Assembly (NCBI GenBank): GCA_028691975.1
Contig: JAQUYF010000003.1
Coordinates: forward strand, 1 to 64,000
Length of the DNA: 64,000 nt
Source: Bacteroidales bacterium
Lineage (GTDB): Bacteria; Bacteroidota; Bacteroidia; Bacteroidales; UBA932
Reading direction: 5' to 3'
In this document: one piece after another, positions 61,780 through 64,000 of the stretch
Numbering within the stretch: the stretch's first letter is position 1
Layout: each line of letters opens with the position of its first letter
Notes under the pieces: generated by a model
Told to the model about the DNA's origin: nothing
What the model saw: the letters and a program-made list of their open reading frames with translations, nothing else
The model's database searches: none
Position numbers and translations under genes: made by a program

Positions 61780-63039
61780 ATGAAGATACCTCGAGATTTA
61801 TATCTGCAAAAATTAATCAGCAGGCGACACAATGGAATGATAAAAATAATTACCGGCATGCGACGTTGTGGCAAATCTTATTTGTTGTTTACCATTTTTG
61901 CCGACTTTCTAAAAAGCGAGAGTGTGCCGAATGACCACATTATAAAAATCAATTTGGAAGATCGTCACAACAAAGCTTTGCGCGATCCTGATGCTCTGCT
62001 TGCATATATAGACTCTCATATCAAGGACAAAAATATGCACTACATCCTTTTGGATGAAGTGCAAATGGTGCAGGAATTTGAAGATGTCCTAAACAGTTAT
62101 CTGAATGTGGAAAATGTAGATGTGTACGTAACGGGGAGCAATGCCAAATTTCTTTCTAAAGATGTGATAACTGAGTTTCGAGGACGTGGAGATGAGGTAC
62201 GGATACATCCATTGAACTTTAGAGAATTTGCTTCAGTAATGCCACTTGGAAGTGACCGTTATAAACTCTTGGATGAGTATATGACGTATGGTGGTTTGCC
62301 GCAAACTGCGTCTATGACTACAGTAGAACAAAAGAGAGAGTATTTAAAAGGCCTGTTTGCACATACTTATCTTAAAGATATTAAAGATAGATATGGAGTC
62401 AGAAATGATAGCGATTTAGAAGAACTAATTGATGTAATAGCCTCTTCAATAGGTGGACTTACTAATCCGCTGAAACTGCAAAACACATTTAATACGGTAA
62501 AAAAGAGTTCCTTAACGAATGATACCATCAAAATGTATTTAGAGTATTTGCAAGACGCCTTTTTGATAGAGAAATCTGTTAGATATGACATAAAAGGGCG
62601 AAAGTATATTTCCACTCCATCTAAATACTATTTCGAAGATTTGGGATTGCGTAATGCACGTCTTAATTTCCGACAAGGAGAACAAACACATCTGATGGAA
62701 AATCTCATCTACAACGAATTGCGATTTCGCGGCCTTTCTGTCGATGTTGGACAAGTGATATTGAACACCAAAAATGAAAATGACATTAGTCAGCGCCGAA
62801 AATTAGAAGTTGATTTTGTTTGTAATCAGGGATTTAAGCGTTATTATATTCAATCGGCATTGGCACTTCCTACTCAAGAAAAAATAGATCAGGAATTTAA
62901 ATCTTTGCTTCAAATAAAAGATAGTTTTGCAAAAATTGTTATTGTGGGCGGTATGCAACCGACCTATCAGAATGACAACGGCATACTGATACTTAATATC
63001 TTGGATTTTCTAATGAATGAGAATAGTTTGATAATATAA
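61780..63039 (+). CDS. AAA+ ATPase with DUF4143 C-terminal domain
   Basis: A 419-residue ATPase. Walker A is GMRRCGKS (about residues 26-33) and Walker B YILLDEVQ (about 90-97), with the sensor pattern VYVTGSNAKFL. The AAA_14 domain is followed by DUF4143 (about 200-420), which contains GGLTNPLKLQNT, KYYFEDLGLRNARLNF and ENLIYNELRFRGLSVDVG. The gene family is widespread and mobile in Bacteroidota, of unknown role and often found near defence or toxin genes. It follows the inverted-repeat promoter. Confidence 0.9.
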   Translation: MKIPRDLYLQKLISRRHNGMIKIITGMRRCGKSYLLFTIFADFLKSESVPNDHIIKINLEDRHNKALRDPDALLAYIDSHIKDKNMHYILLDEVQMVQEFEDVLNSYLNVENVDVYVTGSNAKFLSKDVITEFRGRGDEVRIHPLNFREFASVMPLGSDRYKLLDEYMTYGGLPQTASMTTVEQKREYLKGLFAHTYLKDIKDRYGVRNDSDLEELIDVIASSIGGLTNPLKLQNTFNTVKKSSLTNDTIKMYLEYLQDAFLIEKSVRYDIKGRKYISTPSKYYFEDLGLRNARLNFRQGEQTHLMENLIYNELRFRGLSVDVGQVILNTKNENDISQRRKLEVDFVCNQGFKRYYIQSALALPTQEKIDQEFKSLLQIKDSFAKIVIVGGMQPTYQNDNGILILNILDFLMNENSLII

Positions 63040-63084
63040 CGGACATATCGTTGCAGCGCACGAAGACATGAAAATTTATAGTCA

Positions 63085-63222
63085 ATGATCGCCGCAGATC
63101 AGATTTCGCTTCCGGCCACGTTTGATGGCATTTTTGTGGCCAAGCCGGGGACGTATTTGAAGAACATCGAGAATGGAAGAGTTTACAAATTGACCTCAAA
63201 GGACACGCTATTGTTATTATAA
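63085..63222 (+). CDS. Short frame of unknown function, 45 residues
   Basis: Starts MIAADQISLPATFDGIFVAK and ends LTSKDTLLLL. The composition looks coding, with a C-terminal strand-turn pattern (GTYLKNIENGRVYKL), but no promoter or neighbour supports it. Bases 63112-63147 match the antisense of minisatellite B units in 30 of 36 positions. It may be the remnant of a longer gene. Confidence 0.3.
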   Translation: MIAADQISLPATFDGIFVAKPGTYLKNIENGRVYKLTSKDTLLLL

Positions 63223-63307
63223 GATAAAGATGTATTATACAATCCATTGTATTTTCAGGTAAATATTGGGGATAAATGCACATCACATAGTTATTTTTTT
63301 TTACTTT

Positions 63308-63343
63308 TTTGATTGTCGTAAAATAAGCGCTATCTTTATAGCG
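63308..63343 (+). promoter_or_regulatory. Promoter and palindromic operator of the XRE regulator
   Basis: -33 TTTG (63308-63311), 19-base spacer, -7 TATCTTTA (63331-63338). The perfect palindrome CGCTAT-CTTT-ATAGCG (63328-63343) covers the -7 box, so bound protein would block RNA polymerase. Confidence 0.7.
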
Positions 63344-63359
63344 TGATGACATTAAAATC

Positions 63360-63563
63360 GTGAACCTTAATCGAATCAAAGAAGTATTAGAAGAAAGAGG
63401 AATTTCTCAAACATGGTTGGCTAAAAAAACAGGAAAGAGTTTCAGCACAATCAATGCTTATTGTTGCAATAGAAAGCAGCCAGGATTGGAAGTGTTGTCA
63501 GATATTGCTAATCTTTTGCAGGTGGATATTAAAGATTTGATTACCGATAAGGATAAAAGATAA
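63360..63563 (+). CDS. XRE-family helix-turn-helix regulator
   Basis: A 67-residue single-domain regulator. The HTH core is WLAKKTGKSFSTINAYCCNRKQPGLEVL, Cro/C1-like. The start codon is GTG at 63360. The operator palindrome 17 bases upstream suggests autoregulation. The next gene follows 8 bases later and encodes a nuclease domain, a pairing seen in restriction and toxin modules. Confidence 0.87.
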   Translation: MNLNRIKEVLEERGISQTWLAKKTGKSFSTINAYCCNRKQPGLEVLSDIANLLQVDIKDLITDKDKR

Positions 63564-63571
63564 AGCACTGT

Positions 63572-64000
63572 ATGGGACAAGAACTAAATATAAATCAAGG
63601 TATTTCGTTTGAGCAGCTGGCTCAGAATATTATCATCATTGATAATTCTCTGCGTGATATGGCTGTCAAAGCAATTAATAGAGCGGCCACTTTACGAAAT
63701 TGGATTATCGGCGGATATATTGTCGAATATGAGCAAAACGGCAGCGATAGAGCAAAATATGGAGACGGCCTATTGAAGAAACTTGAAGAAAGAATAGCTC
63801 AAAAGGGAATGTCAGTAACGTCGTTTCAATATTCTCGTTTATTCTATCGTTCTTATCCACAAATGATTAGCCTTATCACCTCAAATTATGCGACATTGCC
63901 GCATAATTTGCCTATCGCAGAGAATTATGCAACAGTGTCGCATAATTCTAATGAATATATGACTTCGGCTGAAACAGTGGTTTCTCATTTATCGTTCTCA
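63572..64000 (+). CDS. DUF1016/YhcG-type nuclease, N-terminal part (cut by window edge)
   Basis: The first 143 residues of a DUF1016 protein; no stop occurs before the end of the window. Family pattern: the N-terminal KAINRAATLRNWIIGGYIVEYEQNG and YGDGLLKKLEERIAQKG, followed by SVTSFQYSRLFYRSYPQM. The C-terminal PD-(D/E)XK nuclease domain lies outside the window. A tandem NYATLPHNL / NYATVSHNS repeat is visible. It is downstream of the XRE regulator, probably in the same operon. Confidence 0.9.
   Translation, partial: MGQELNINQGISFEQLAQNIIIIDNSLRDMAVKAINRAATLRNWIIGGYIVEYEQNGSDRAKYGDGLLKKLEERIAQKGMSVTSFQYSRLFYRSYPQMISLITSNYATLPHNLPIAENYATVSHNSNEYMTSAETVVSHLSFS

Noticed and set aside
1-64000. 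tRNA, rRNA or riboswitch genes
   Set aside because: I saw no cloverleaf, rRNA or known riboswitch core in the short intergenic regions; a covariance-model scan would be needed to exclude them fully.

Overview
The window comes from a Bacteroidota chromosome, most likely order Bacteroidales; I cannot fix the family. Evidence: most genes with a readable promoter carry the Bacteroidota -7 box TAnnTTTG about 15-25 bases before the start codon and lack Shine-Dalgarno sequences. The gene content also fits: serine palmitoyltransferase, a MEMO/AMMECR1 fusion, DUF5683 beside ParAB, an LruC-domain lipoprotein, and many lipoprotein glycosidases. Base composition is moderate, and genes are tightly packed with short or overlapping junctions. 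No rRNA, tRNA or CRISPR array was seen.

Layout. 1-2.0 kb: 3' end of urocanate hydratase, a Xer recombinase, ribosome hibernation factor and a small membrane protein. 2.0-5.7 kb (minus): hpt-adk-obg-PAP2-lplA. 5.7-8.2 kb: purE and a helix-hairpin-helix outer-membrane protein. 8.1-12.6 kb (minus): parA-parB-DUF5683-lytic transglycosylase, linking chromosome segregation and the cell wall. 12.7-19.5 kb: lipid kinase, glycosyltransferase, an unknown protein, YfhO and a flippase, a surface-glycan group. 19.6-34.8 kb: an LruC lipoprotein, then a carbohydrate block: hexokinase and galactose mutarotase, a GH2 enzyme, and an operon of alpha/beta hydrolase, a 1430-residue GH2 enzyme and a GH3-GH29 fusion. 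34.9-41.7 kb: MEMO/AMMECR1 protein and its radical SAM partner, asparaginase, DUF5009 acyltransferase, a bile-acid-symporter-like transporter and a secreted unknown. 41.7-43.7 kb: serine palmitoyltransferase and an SDR (sphingolipid synthesis), with an IS1634-family element directly upstream. 45.6-54.5 kb: porin, YeiH transporter, ECF sigma factor with a membrane partner, a 27-residue small protein, a Trk/Ktr potassium system, an esterase-like protein and an HExxH lipoprotein. 54.5-60.7 kb: soluble hybrid histidine kinase, small lipoprotein, S66 carboxypeptidase, cation diffusion facilitator and a C92-type hydrolase. 60.7-64 kb: an accessory and partly decayed region with twin covarying hairpins, a truncated methylase, a promoter between inverted repeats, a DUF4143 ATPase, and an XRE regulator with its own operator ahead of a DUF1016/YhcG nuclease.

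The most unusual objects are: (1) the GH2 enzyme at 29813-34105, which carries three unrelated in-frame minisatellites in three different domains, one of which has a diverged single copy 31 kb away; (2) the twin hairpins at 60832-61047, with equal 45-base loops and compensatory stem changes; (3) the complete promoter enclosed by inverted repeats at 61654-61766; and (4) the GH3-GH29 fusion.
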